Source: Coprinellus micaceus (lineage: Eukaryota > Basidiomycota > Agaricomycetes > Agaricales > Psathyrellaceae). Taken from it: a stretch of DNA of 64,000 nucleotides. The notes under the pieces were generated by a model. It had not been told where the DNA came from. It ran no database searches and saw nothing but the letters and a program-made list of their open reading frames with translations. Each line of letters begins with the position of its first letter. The first letter of the stretch is position 1. Positions 1 through 10,627 of the stretch are shown here, piece by piece. A program made the translations under genes and the position numbers. The stretch covers positions 744,001 to 808,000 of the forward strand of contig OX596344.1 in assembly GCA_951394405.1 (NCBI GenBank). The letters run 5' to 3'.

Positions 1-1
1 G

Positions 2-316
2 GCTAAATCTCATTCGCAGGTCACCAAAGCCCTCGGTAAGCATGGCATCGGTTGGACGACCCTCAAACCCGTTCGTTTCGCATGGGATGCGGAGAGCGAA
101 GAGGAGTCGACCAAAGATGAAAACGGATACTACATTTCTGGCCCAGATGGGCCACTTCACTTGAGCCCTGTCACCATCTGGGTAGGCGTAAAGCCGGATA
201 GCACCACCAGCGAGGAGGCTCACCACGCCTCCGTGGACCTCTTGGCCCTACTTCAACATGACCTTACTGACGTCGAGGTCGCATTCTGCGAGTGTCTGGT
301 CGAGCGGCTCTGGTAG
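2..316 (+). CDS. 3' part of a hypothetical gene, possibly truncated
   Basis: The frame is open from the window edge to TAG at 314-316, giving 104 residues with no start codon inside the window. The peptide contains GPLHLSPVTIWVGVKPDSTT followed by a Leu-rich stretch ending DLTDVEVAFCECLV. This pattern (VTIWVGV...STT, then a hydrophobic helix, then TDVEV) recalls a large uncharacterised protein family common in Agaricomycetes, in which the protein usually continues well beyond this point. Here it stops shortly after, so this may be a shortened or decayed member, or an intron may start near 312 and the stop may not be used. A CAG at 17-19 could also be an acceptor, but the frame is open through it. 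Function unknown. Confidence 0.5.
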   Translation, partial: AKSHSQVTKALGKHGIGWTTLKPVRFAWDAESEEESTKDENGYYISGPDGPLHLSPVTIWVGVKPDSTTSEEAHHASVDLLALLQHDLTDVEVAFCECLVERLW

Positions 317-813
317 GTAGATGTTTATGTCTGTGTCACGGCTCTGCTCGGAACCCGTTGGTCACCAGTCATGCATAGTCATGTATCGGTCCCCCATTCC
401 AAACGTCACTTTGTCAAGAAGGTGAGTAATATAAGTCTTAGTTTTGTTCCTTGCTCATGATACACTGCTTAGGCACTCCTCCGGCACTGACTCTGCTTCT
501 GCTTTCTGACCCCAGCACTTAAGAACCCAAACTTGCAGCCCCGTTGTAACAAAGGTCAAACGCGATGTCATAGTTCTTATTAGTAGAAAATAAGCCTTGT
601 ATTGCACTGCTTCGCCCAGGGACGAGCTACCTGTTTGCTGTCCTGTGCCGGTAAAACCGGAGGGTAGATGTTTGATCCCGAGCAGTGCGCGCACCTTGAA
701 CCTGTACCATCATCTCCCCAATTTCTCGTTCTCGGTTGGCGACTGAGCGTCGACACCTCATCGACGTAGAATTTCACTCAGATCTCGAAGACGAAACCAT
801 AGAGGAGCTTAAC
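317..813. other. Intergenic region upstream of the DnaJ gene
   Basis: No supported gene. It presumably holds the 3' UTR of the preceding gene and the promoter and 5' leader of the DnaJ-X gene. The frame upstream of 814 is open back to a TTG at 736, but no ATG lies between 736 and 814, so ATG 814 is preferred as the start. Confidence 0.5.
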
Positions 814-2669
814 ATGTCCGGATTTCCAAGTCCAATACCCTCTCGACCGGTGCATCCCCACATCCTCACGACATGTTCACGACCAAGCTGTGGAACCCCC
901 CTGGAATTCCCATTACCCGTTCCTGTACCACCCCAGCGCACGACTCTCGAAATCCGGTGTTGGAAATGCAACGCAACGTTCCAGCACACTTTTTACCCCG
1001 GGCAAATACCCTCACACTACAACACATCCGTCCCTAGTCCATCTGCTGCAGCCTCGAGCTCGACCACGACCACGACGCCGGGATCAGGGCCAACAGGGAG
1101 CACACCACGGACACGGAAGATCGGGACGCAGGAGAAGCCATTAGAGACGGCGTACTATGACATCCTTGGGGTGTCGACGGATGCGACGGCGGATGATATC
1201 AAAAAAGCCTACCGGCGCTTGGCGATCAAGCACCACCCCGACAAGAACCCAGATGACCCCACCGCTGGAGACCGGTTCACACAGATCGGGATCGCGTACC
1301 AGACGTTGTCGGACCCTGCCCTGCGCAAAAAGTACAACGAGTTCGGCGCGAAGGAGAGCCAGCCCGAGGGCGGGTTCGTGGATCCGGAGGAGGTGTTTGG
1401 GGCGATCTTTGGCGGGGACCGGTTTGTGCCTATCATCGGGCATATTGGACTGGCAAGCGATATGAAGGCGGCAATGCAGGAGGAGGACGATGGTGATGAG
1501 GATGCGAAGGCGATTGAGCATATCAAGGGGAAGGATCTGAAGAATTTGAGTCCAGAGGAGAGGGCGAAGTTGGAAGAGCGGGCGAGGGTGAAGGCGGAGA
1601 AGGACAGGGCGAGGCAGGCGGAGGTGAGTATCTACCACTTTATGGGAGTGCTGATCCTCATTCCTTCCAGAAAGATGCGCAGCGGGAGAAGCGGGTGGCT
1701 GAGCTCGTGGAGAACCTCACACGGAAACTGAGCATCTTCACGGAATCAGCCACTGGGCCACACGACCCAGACGTTTCCAGGAGCTGGCGGACGATATGCG
1801 AGTTGGAGGCAGAGTTAGTCGTTCTTCTTCACGTCTAGTTTATCATCTTACATGACTCTCCAGGGACCTCAAGCGAGAGTCGTACGGTGTCGAGCTCTTG
1901 CAAACAGTTGGGTTCGTATACCAGGCCAAGGCTAAACACCACTTGGCCACCAGCCAGACCTTCCTTGGAGTCGGAGGCTGGTTACACAACGTCCAAGGCA
2001 AATACCACGTCTTCAGCGAGACCGTGTCCACCCTGCGCTCAGCTCTCGAGCTCAAAGCTGTGTTCGACCAAATCTCCGCAGCCGAGAAGGCGGGTGGGCT
2101 CTCGCCTGAGGAGAGACAGCGGCTGGAGGAGCAGGCTGCGGAGAAGGGGCTCCAGGCGTTGTTCAAGGTGGGTTTTCCGTTATCTACTTGGTTCCTGATT
2201 GCGCTGTTTGCTGACACCCTTGCCAGGGTGCTAAACTTGAGATCGAGTCCGTCTTGCGGGAGGTCTGTGACCGCATCCTTACAGAGTCCGGCCTTCCCAA
2301 GGGGAAGGTCGAGCTGCGGGCCACAGCCCTCCAAATGCTCGGGGAGGCCTACGCAGGGGTCAAGAAAGACGGCGACTCGGGACCGACACCGTTTGGAGTA
2401 CCAGGTACGTGATCCTTTTACTGCACCCTCCTCTTCCTTATTCCCCTCTCCATTATGCAAATGCCACTCCCTATGATTATTCTTCCCTGCCTATTATCCG
2501 GCCATCTGTCTATTCTTATCCTGCTCTCTGTCCTTGGATATCTGCTGATCGCCCTTCTTGGGAATACATAGGACAACCACAGGCCTCGCCGGACGATGAG
2601 TACGTCAAGATTGAGACCAAGGCCTCGAAGAGCCGTGCGAAGGCATCCGCAAGGCAGAGCCAAGGATAA
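814..2669 (+). CDS. DnaJ-X type J-domain co-chaperone (Caj1/Djp1-like)
   Basis: Five exons: 814-1623, 1671-1813, 1864-2167, 2227-2404 and 2572-2669. They join in frame to 510 residues. Residues ~113-180 are a J domain with the HPD motif at 141-143 (IKHHPDKN), which stimulates Hsp70 ATPase. The part after the J domain (EDLKRESYGVELLQTVGFVY, then YHVFSE and LEIESVLREVCDRIL) matches the X domain of fungal Caj1/Djp1 proteins, cytosolic J-proteins linked in yeast to peroxisomal or membrane protein import. An N-terminal Cys pair set (C21, C26, C49, C52) could form a small zinc ribbon, which is unusual for the family. The middle is acidic and Lys/Glu-rich, probably coiled coil. The last exon is basic and short. 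All introns are 47-167 bp with GT-AG ends. Family assignment is strong; the specific cellular client is inference. Confidence 0.9.
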
Positions 2670-4214
2670 TGCCACAACCGCCCGGTTTGAATAACCTGGA
2701 CCCCCTAATCGGCTTTCACTTTTGGCCGACTGAACTCGTTACGACATAGACACCGTACTCTCGATCCGCTAGGCCCTCCGTCTACCCCAGCATTGGCTTC
2801 CCGCCTGGACCCGCCATCACTTCATTTACCAGCCACAGGACATTACAGCATCGTGGTCCCCTTCGTTCCTTGGGCTCCGCTGCCTGTGATATAGATCATC
2901 GACACATTGGATTCGCCTTCGAATGTTGTAATTTACAGGAACACATATACTTCCCGTCGCTAATCTGACAAGCCATTCCTCTCGCAGCTCTTCCCTCGCA
3001 GCTTTCTTCGCTGTCATCCTCTACGCATTATGCCTACTACCATGTTGCGTTTCTGTCGTCATCGGTTTGTACATTTCCTTTCATGGCCTTCATTTCACGT
3101 TTAAACGCTGTCGGAAAGCACAGATGGGGTTGATCATCGCCTGGCCAGGTTGCCGGGCTTCGACAGGAAAGACAGGAAATGGGGTGTATGGTTTGACCGC
3201 GCTATTACTCCGTGCTGTGCCTCTCGCTGATCAGTTCTTTGCAGGAGAGTTCGTTCTAATTAAAGTAAGAAGACCGAATCACTGAGATGAGAATGACACA
3301 CGAGGAATGCATAGAACATTCCGCATGAACTGGAAGGGTATGGAAGAAGTGCAACCTTAATACCTTTGGGGTAAATCTCAAGTTCTGTGGGAGCAGTGGT
3401 GTGGACTGGTGCGGAGCGGCTCGAAGAGTCACCCTGCCTTTCGACAGTGGTGAGTGCATACGTGCCTATCTTTTTCTCCCTTGGGACGGCCTCTCTGTAC
3501 GATAAACATTCTGAGTGGTAAGCACCCCGTTTCAAGGCCTAGAATGTACCGCAACCCAACCGCCGATTGTTAAGCACCCGACCACCGCTCTCGCCCCGAC
3601 CTCATACCGCGGACGACGTCACCGTGACCGTCACTTTCTCCCCCTCTTCCAAGAACGCCATATCTAGTCGTATGTATCTGTGAAAGAGACGCCCCGACCT
3701 GCGCCCCTTTCAACTCCTACTTGCCTGGTTGGCGAGTGCAGATACCTAATCGTAGTTGGTGAGTGGGCCGATGATTTAATCGCCGGCGTCATCAGCCATC
3801 CACAGCTGGCGCATACCCGTCGACGAAGCGAACATAACCATGCTAGCTACGTTTCGCTCCCTAAGAACGGCGTTCAGTCCCAACGGCGACGTCATTTCTG
3901 AGTTTAGGCTGACGTTGCTCCACAGGGAATATAGCTCATATTGCGGGCGTTATTATACCAAGCTGTGTCACACACACACTGGTGGCCATATCTTAGCAGC
4001 GCCGAGGTCACCCATCCGGTCCCTAGTATTTTCCCTCACCGTCTATTTGAACGAAGGCAGGCAGCCCCCAGGGCCATCGGAAGAGTGACAGGCTTGGCGA
4101 CTCAGCGACATCCAAACTCCCCGGACAGGTGTGCATAACCAGTACCCCAATTGCAAGTCATGGTAAAGTGGCGGTCACAGTATCGAACAAGCTTTTTACT
4201 AACCCAGCGCTCAG
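2670..4214. other. Intergenic region, may hold 5' exons of the zinc-finger gene
   Basis: No complete gene is recognisable. Between 3530 and 4140 there are several intron-like GT...AG intervals on the plus strand (donor GTATGT near 3669, donor GTGAGT near 3758, acceptor CTAG near 3846, donor near 4130). These could define one or more 5' exons of the C2H2 gene that starts its clear coding part at 4215. I could not join them in one frame. Confidence 0.3.
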
Positions 4215-5645
4215 GAAAACTCCAGCCGACCCTTCGCACAAGAAATCGATCTCCCAACGGGCTTTCCGCTGCAATGCATAGTATGGGAAGGGCGGTCAGG
4301 GACTCAGTACTTTACAGCAACAGGTGATATGCAGAGGTTCCCTGAATCCTGCCAACGCTCGTGTCTTCCGGATCCCACAGAGAGCGACGACATTGTGGAG
4401 GAGAACGGTAGGCTGTGTTGGCGCCAAAGAAGGCTTGAACCACGCTCACAGTTATCCCAGAATGCGATCGTCTAGTAACGCATACCAATGACGCTACTCA
4501 AAGGGAGTCATCGCCTCCCTATCGCTTCTACAACGTCCACAGGTCTCGACGGATTTCTGAATCGTCGACAGACTCAGGGTACTCTTCACTCAGCCCCGAC
4601 TCACAATCACAATCCCCGTTCCTTCTATCCTCTTACCCGTCCCATTCGCCAGCATCTAGCCCTTATCTCTCGTGCCCTTCCCGGCGCAGCAATTCGGACA
4701 CGTTCGAGTCCTACGAGCTTCCGGCACTATCCGACTGCGACAGTATGTCATCGGCGTCATCAGAAGGACCACAGTCCCCTGAAGGGCGCTGGTACGACCC
4801 TGGCACCTCTGTCGAACCCCTGGAGATCTTCGAGAGGCTCCCACCCCCTATCCAGACCAGCCCACCCTCAGAGGGGCCATTCTCCACCCACAGTCGCACA
4901 TTATCTTCGGGATCTGGCACAGCAGACCTCCAGGTATCGATGGTCGATATCGATCTCGACAAGGTACGCCTTCTTCTGTGATTATGCCAAAGCCCTGGCA
5001 GCTAATTCACATTCATGCAGCATTCGACGTTTTCGAAAGTGGTAGTTACCAAGTTCAGTAACCCACCCCGGTACAGGCTTAAGAAAGTCAAGTTCCACCA
5101 GTGCCCGATATGTCAGAAATCATTTCCTCGGTAGGCATCTCGGTTTCCCTTTCTGACGACCCTGTATTTGGGTCTAGGCAAGCCTGATAACTGACTAGCC
5201 GATTGCTAGACCCAGTGGGCTGCGGACACACATGAATATGCATACCAATACGAAGCGTAAGCGTACCCTTTTGCACAATGCTTTCGAGCATCCGCCCCAC
5301 CCCCTTTCGTTGACCGTAGCACTGAACCTTGTTATTATAGCCTATACATGCCCCTACGAAGGCTGCGACAAATCCTTCTCGGTGATATCCAACACAAAGC
5401 GGCACTACCGAACCCACCTCGTCGAACTTCCGCTCGAAGAAATGGGCCTTCCTTCTGGGCCATACACGGTCAACTTCAGCGACCCCGTCGTGGTTCCCGA
5501 CTCACCCTCGAGTTCCGAACTCCATATTGCTCCTCCCCCTCCTTGGGCACCACCACTTACCCCTGCCTCATCATTGTTGACATCATCGCCTTCGTCATTC
5601 GATGATAGACCGGTGACCGTCGCTCTATGGGCGAATGCTCGATAG
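4215..5645 (+). CDS. Two-finger C2H2 zinc-finger transcription factor (5' end unresolved)
   Basis: Five exons are supported: 4215-4407, 4461-4963, 5021-5130, 5210-5256 and 5341-5645. The fingers are split by introns. Finger 1 reads CPICQKSFPR...HMNMH (C-X2-C-X12-H-X3-H) across exons 3 and 4; finger 2 reads CPYEGCDKSF...HYRTH (C-X4-C-X12-H-X3-H) in the last exon, joined by the linker TNTKPYT. The N-terminal ~280 residues are Ser/Pro-rich with repeated acidic patches, and a Pro/Ser-rich tail follows, typical of a fungal DNA-binding regulator. The first listed exon begins at a CTCAG acceptor and is open throughout; an internal ATG at 4329 could be the start, or upstream exons may exist. The stop is TAG at 5643. 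Likely nuclear; target genes unknown. Frame continuity across four introns makes the gene certain even though its 5' end is not. Confidence 0.8.
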
Positions 5646-5659
5646 AGCGACCGGGACAG

Positions 5660-5716
5660 CTGGGTTTAAAACCGGGGGGCGCTGGAGAGCCCTATCCCCA
5701 TATGGGATGCATCCAT
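5660..5716 (+). repeat. Left terminal inverted repeat
   Basis: 57 bp arm of the element at 5660-6371; pairs with 6315-6371 with three mismatches. Contains the small palindromes CCATATGG-like and ATGCAT. Confidence 0.8.
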
Positions 5717-6314
5717 ATTAGGATATGCGCCCTCATTACTAATGCCGCCACGCGCCAGCCGGCCGACCTGCTGCGAAGGGGTCTTGCCTTTTCCCTCTTA
5801 CTATGGCACCGGAGGGGTGTCCTCAGGGTGTAAATTCATTAAGTCTTCATTCCCATCTATGATATGGCTTCAGGAATCAGCCCGGACTTCCTCACGAAGG
5901 CATGGCAACCGTATTCAAGTTGTCAGTGATACTGCAGGGCAAGGAGCCCTCGTACTGGGCCTGCGCGATGCTGGCATGTTATGCTGACACGAGATGTACG
6001 AAAAGACGGGGGTATCCCATTTAATGGGAACATTTCACAGGGAGGTGCCTGCTTAGTCGTTGTTCATTCAGCCCCCAGCTGCCCTCAGCGGCCAAACTAT
6101 GCTGTGAGAGGCGTTGAGTCAGATTTTCAGCAAACTTGGCGGGTCTATCATTCTTAAACGGCGAGTATGGTTAAAAATGGGTTGCTTCTGTATTTATCTG
6201 GGGAATTTCGGCAAGCAGCACAAGAAGAATCGTCGTACGGAAGTTGGTACGGTCAATAGCAATATTACAGCCCGCCCGCCTTGCCCGCCATCAGGTCACG
6301 AGCTCCTTCCCTCT

Positions 6315-6371
6315 ATGGATGCATTCCATATGGGGATAGGCCTCTCCAGCGCCCCCCAGTTTTAAACCCAG
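6315..6371 (-). repeat. Right terminal inverted repeat
   Basis: Reverse-complement partner of 5660-5716, 54 of 57 identical. Confidence 0.8.
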
Positions 6372-7372
6372 CCACACCAGTCGGAGAATCGAGGATCCTC
6401 CACCCTCATCCTCATTCTCCGGCTGGTTACGAGTCTAATTCGATGAGAGTAGCTCTGCGTCTGCAGCTTCTCTCTCAGAACGACGCAGATTTGGATGTCC
6501 GACTACTCGGTCACAGTCAACCTCGCGGAATATGGGGGTGCTGGCTAGGAGAGTGGCGCTACCTGAGGTCGAAGAGGTCATAGGAGGCGCTGAGCTCAGC
6601 TGGGGTAATGGGCGGAGGCAGAATCTGAAGGCCAGAACCTTGCAGTGGCTGCCCATGGGCTCCAACTCTCGCTCACTCTGGAAAGCGGGCGCTTCTTCGT
6701 CGATTTTTCCACGATGAACCGTTCGCTACTTTTCGACTATGGTGAGCTCTGTGCCTACGCCTTCGCGAAGATCTTGGCTGAGCTGGTCTACCGCTCCGTG
6801 TGGTTCGCAGCATCCCTCTCCAAGACTCGAGTGAACGCAGGTTTAAATAGATAGGGAAGGTGCCATGGACGATCGCGTCTTCCATCACTATACTTATATT
6901 TTTATTGGGACAGTGCATTATCTAAAGTATTGACATCAAACTATAACCTTTGTACTATGGCTCCACCAAACAGAGATTTAATGGCCCCATCCTCGGAGGG
7001 GATTTGGTACGAGGCACAGAGAGGGGGCATCGGGGTGGTAAGGAACAGGGGAAGCGTTGTTACATTTCGTCGTCCCTGATATACTCCCAGTTCAACATGA
7101 AGAGGATTCATCTTGAAGCAGCAAACTCACTTGCCGAGTCCCGGCAACCGTCAAGGGCGATTAGCGCTCTAGAGGTAGCGATCTTTGATTAGCGCCCGTC
7201 ACGGTTGCACAGCCATGCGACAAACATGGCGTCACATTCGTTCGGCACCGCGCTCCGTCGAGGACTCGATGGAATATATAGTCTGGTACGCATCGAAACT
7301 TCATTTGACGCGACTCCTACCCACCAATACGTGTTTTCCCCTTCTCTTCCAGTCACCACAGCCTCTCCCGCC
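6372..7372. other. Intergenic region
   Basis: Short overlapping open frames only; none has recognisable domains. The 3' part contains a possible 5' UTR intron of the HNH gene (GTACGC near 7285 to TTCCAG at about 7352). Confidence 0.4.
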
Positions 7373-8099
7373 ATGGAATCCGGAGAATCGCCTCAGAACT
7401 ACACTCTGTTCAAAGACTCCTTGGCTTCGGTCCTTTTCAGCTCAGACCCATCCACCACAGACCCAGACCAATCGCTGGACGACTTCGCATCCTATCTAGC
7501 CTCCGAGGCATGGCCTGTCATCCCAACACACCTCCATTCCGTAACCTACGACACCAACCTCGCCAAACCCATGGGCGACATCGACGAATACGTCTCCCTC
7601 CTCCCACTGGACGCCCTTTCGCCTTCATTCACCGAGACCCTAACCTCGTATGGTCAGGTTGCGGACGAGGAGGACGCGACGAAGATGTTGAGGAAGGTTA
7701 TTGTGCGGTACCTGGAGCAGGCAACGGCGCCGCCGCCTGTGTGGAATTCGACGAGGACGAAGGAGTGTGAGATTTGTGAGAGGGAGGTGCCCTTGACGTA
7801 CCACCATCTCATACCACGCTCGACGCACGCGAAGGTGCTCAAGAGAGGTTGGCATCCAGAGTCGGTGATAAACAAGGTCGCGTGGTTGTGTCGGTGAGTG
7901 CTAGTACACCGGTTGTGGTGAAGATCGGGAGGCTTACGGATATCCACATAGACCTTGCCATTCGGTGGTACATAACGTTGCAAGGTGCGAAGAACTTGCC
8001 CAGTCTTACCATACTGTGGACCTTTTGCTCGAACGTGAAGATATCCAGCGATGGCGAAAGTACGCTTCGAAACAGAGATTCGGTGTCAAGAGAGGGTGA
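7373..8099 (+). CDS. HNH endonuclease-like zinc protein
   Basis: Two exons, 7373-7893 and 7952-8099, joined at TGTCG^A, give 222 residues. The C-terminal third shows an HNH-like zinc fold: CEIC at 132-135, YHHLIPR with the His pair at 144-145, then CRPCH just across the intron followed by a further His. This is the layout of fungal HNH-domain proteins in which the first Cys pair and the CxxC pair bind structural zinc and the His pair belongs to the catalytic beta-beta-alpha metal site. The N-terminal 125 residues are acidic with no known domain. ATG 7373 is chosen because of its CCGCCATGG context; ATG 7226 upstream is in the same open frame but would include an intron-like stretch ending TTCCAG. 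Nuclease activity is inferred from the motif only; such proteins in Agaricomycetes are mostly uncharacterised. Confidence 0.75.
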
Positions 8100-8302
8100 C
8101 GCAAATGCCTCGTGCCCCAAGATCTGTCTAGTCGTACAGTTACAAACACCATGATACCACAAGTTATTGTACATACAGCTAGAGTACACTACCAATTTGA
8201 ATTGCCAGCTAAACGGAGTCGAATGAAAGAGTTCAAGAAATCCCAATGCACCTCAGGATATAACTCGGCAATCCTAATCATAGAGAGTAGGATGGTATGG
8301 AG
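8100..8302. other. Short region between convergent genes
   Basis: Holds the 3' ends of the HNH and F-box transcripts; nothing else seen. Confidence 0.4.
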
Positions 8303-10627
8303 TTAGAACACATATCCCACAGAGATGGGGAATAGGACGGGGAAATCCGAGAGCTCACCTTCCTCCGCCAAGCCCCACGAAGGCGACCACATTCCCTCAG
8401 TCATGAAGCGCCCCGGCAGCATCATCAGACCCCTCCCTTCAGACCTAGGCCACGACACCTCCGCTTCCAACCCCTCCAAATCCACACCCTCCTGGCCGTC
8501 CAAGGTCTTCAACAAGCCCCAGGGCGCCGGCTTCTTCTTCAGTTTCCTGTCAATCATAGACAAGGGCGAACGGATAACGACGTCCTCTGAGTCAGGCTCT
8601 GACTTCCCCTCCCCAGTGTCGCTTCCCTCCTTTGCATCTCCCGCTGTACCCGCCGGCTTGCGCTTCTTCTTCTCCAATGCAAACGTAACCTTCATCTTCC
8701 TCAACCGCGCGACGCCCCTTCCCAAGACCTTCGCATGCCTCCTCGCACGTACAAACTCCAATAACGCCTCTTCGTTGAACTCGGCAGTCATCAGCCTCAC
8801 GCTAAACGACGTCATGTTCGGGCACAAGCACCCCGGCTCTCCCCCATCCTTCCCAGCCACTGCAGGGATCAACTCCCTGAAAAATGAGTTCCCCATGTAC
8901 GCGGGTGCATGCTCCCTCCCTCTGTCGTTGATATAATACATCCCGGATCGATTGTTCAGCCCACCAGCGGGGTTCCCCACAATGTTCAGACTGAGCCGTT
9001 CCACATTCTCCGCCAGCCGCAGACACTCACGCAAGTTGGCTTGGGTTTGCGAGTGATAGTCGAATTCGAGCTTCCTGATCGAATGGCCACAGTTCCGGAG
9101 TATCACGATGAGAGAGGATTCTGGCGGTGGAGGAGATGCCGCTGCGGGAGCGTGTGCTGGAGCGAAAAAGGTACCATGGTGGACCATTGGGTGTCCAATA
9201 AGCTGGATAGCCCCGCCATGCGCAGTAGGAACCGGGGGTGCGTCGGGGTCTGCTTCTCCGCGCTCGATGGGCTTGGTGGGGGCGATGGTGGTAGCGAACG
9301 ACAGCGAAGAGAGCTTGGGCATCTCTAGGCTTTCGAAGAACTTCGCCAACGGATAGGATGGTTGCTCTTGTACGAAAAGACGCTCGAGGTGGGCGAGGAC
9401 GACGCGGCGGGGTTCGTCGATGAGGTCGGCAGGGACCGTCGCTCCAGGAGGACCCGCCAACGTCCAGGACGAGTGTGACCCGACTGCAAGGCCGCATCGT
9501 TTAAGGTTGGGGCACGTGGCGAGGAGATCCAATGCTTGACTCGGGGTGAAGGTGAGCGGGACGCTCGTCGGAGGCCCGTGCTGCGCATATCCGTAGAAGA
9601 AGAGTCCCGTCAGCGTGTCCCAGCGCGTGGGGACCTTGGTGATGTCTTGCTGGACCACACGGAGGGAGAGGCCTTTGATGCTGGGGGCCGTGACCAAGCT
9701 CCCGTCGGGAAACAGACTGTCGCTCGGATCCTCCTGATCGACTAGACCAGCCACGTTCATCCCCATCTGCCCTAGCATGGCTGGGTTGGGAAGTACGAAT
9801 ACTGGCCGAGAGCTCATCCGGAGGAACTCGATGTTCGGGGCCTCCTCCGCGGGGACAGACAACAATGTCCGCACAATGGACCGCGACGCGGAGATCTCCA
9901 GCCTCTTCCACTGCTTCGAGTACGACCTGATCAGCCCCACGATCTCCTTGACGGGGCCCCGCTCCCCCGAGTCCGTGTTGATGCCTGGCGCTGGATGGCT
10001 CGGCCCCGGCTCCCTTCGCGCGTCCCACTGCATCAGGGAGATGAACAGGTTCGACCCTCCCGCACGCTCCAGCCACTGCCTCACCATCTCCCGCCTCTGC
10101 TCGATCTTGGCGTCCCACGTCGCGAACACCTCGTCCACAACCTCCTGCTGCTCCTCCGACAACTGGACCCCGTCTCGCGCGGGGCGGGTGTAGCCCATGG
10201 TGGCGACGCAGGAAGCGACGGTCGGGTAGTTGGGTATCGGGATGTAGATGGAGCTCCAGAGGAGAGGCATCCCATGTACGAGCTCGCGCCATTGCTTGCA
10301 GATGTGGGTCAACAGCATGGGGGCTTCCACCGGGGACATGAGCGAGTTGTGATCGGTTGGGAGGCAATGTACAAAGATGTTGTGAAGGATTTCCATTGGA
10401 AGTCGGCGTATTGGCGACAGGAGAGAGCGGTGGGTCGTAATGTACCGGTCGTACCCATTTCTCTTTGACTGAAGCGCCTTCAATTGCTCGGCGACCCTGG
10501 CGATTTCGGCATCCAAGGCTGGCAGCTCGGGGTGTGGGGCCTGCAGGAGCTGTCGAATCTGGCCAACCTCTGAATCTGAAGGGCAGTAGTTGGTTTCGAG
10601 GCGGTCAGCGAAGGGCGAGAGGTCCAT
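8303..10627 (-). CDS. F-box protein, intact copy
   Basis: A single 774-residue frame from ATG 10627 (context GCCACCATGG) to TAA 8303-8305; no intron needed. Residues 38-60 form a short heptad-rich helix, followed by an F-box at ~71-128 (LSPIRRLPMEILHNIFVHCL ... THICKQWRELVHGMPLLWSS), the standard arrangement in basidiomycete F-box proteins. The F-box docks on Skp1 of the SCF ubiquitin ligase; the long C-terminal part has leucine-rich stretches (IRKLEFDYH, VERLSLNIVG) that would bind substrate. The reading frame extends upstream to a TTG only. Its 5' 330 coding bases plus promoter are the start of the tandem array to the right; this copy lacks a 15 bp segment upstream of the ATG that the array copies have. 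Substrate unknown. Confidence 0.85.
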   Translation of the reverse strand: MDLSPFADRLETNYCPSDSEVGQIRQLLQAPHPELPALDAEIARVAEQLKALQSKRNGYDRYITTHRSLLSPIRRLPMEILHNIFVHCLPTDHNSLMSPVEAPMLLTHICKQWRELVHGMPLLWSSIYIPIPNYPTVASCVATMGYTRPARDGVQLSEEQQEVVDEVFATWDAKIEQRREMVRQWLERAGGSNLFISLMQWDARREPGPSHPAPGINTDSGERGPVKEIVGLIRSYSKQWKRLEISASRSIVRTLLSVPAEEAPNIEFLRMSSRPVFVLPNPAMLGQMGMNVAGLVDQEDPSDSLFPDGSLVTAPSIKGLSLRVVQQDITKVPTRWDTLTGLFFYGYAQHGPPTSVPLTFTPSQALDLLATCPNLKRCGLAVGSHSSWTLAGPPGATVPADLIDEPRRVVLAHLERLFVQEQPSYPLAKFFESLEMPKLSSLSFATTIAPTKPIERGEADPDAPPVPTAHGGAIQLIGHPMVHHGTFFAPAHAPAAASPPPPESSLIVILRNCGHSIRKLEFDYHSQTQANLRECLRLAENVERLSLNIVGNPAGGLNNRSGMYYINDRGREHAPAYMGNSFFRELIPAVAGKDGGEPGCLCPNMTSFSVRLMTAEFNEEALLEFVRARRHAKVLGRGVARLRKMKVTFALEKKKRKPAGTAGDAKEGSDTGEGKSEPDSEDVVIRSPLSMIDRKLKKKPAPWGLLKTLDGQEGVDLEGLEAEVSWPRSEGRGLMMLPGRFMTEGMWSPSWGLAEEGELSDFPVLFPISVGYVF

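Larger units (their letters stand above)
5660..6371. mobile_element. MITE-like element with 57 bp terminal inverted repeats
   Basis: The first 57 bases (5660-5716) and last 57 bases (6315-6371) are inverted copies matching at 54 of 57 positions. Both carry TGGGTTTAAAAC, GGCGCTGGAGAG and CCCCATATGG. The 712 bp interval has no ORF of note. This fits a non-autonomous DNA transposon. Weak similarity continues about 11 bp outward on each side, so true ends could be near 5649 and 6382. I found no clear target-site duplication, so age and superfamily are open. It starts only 14 bp after the stop codon of the zinc-finger gene and probably lies in its 3' UTR. Confidence 0.7.
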
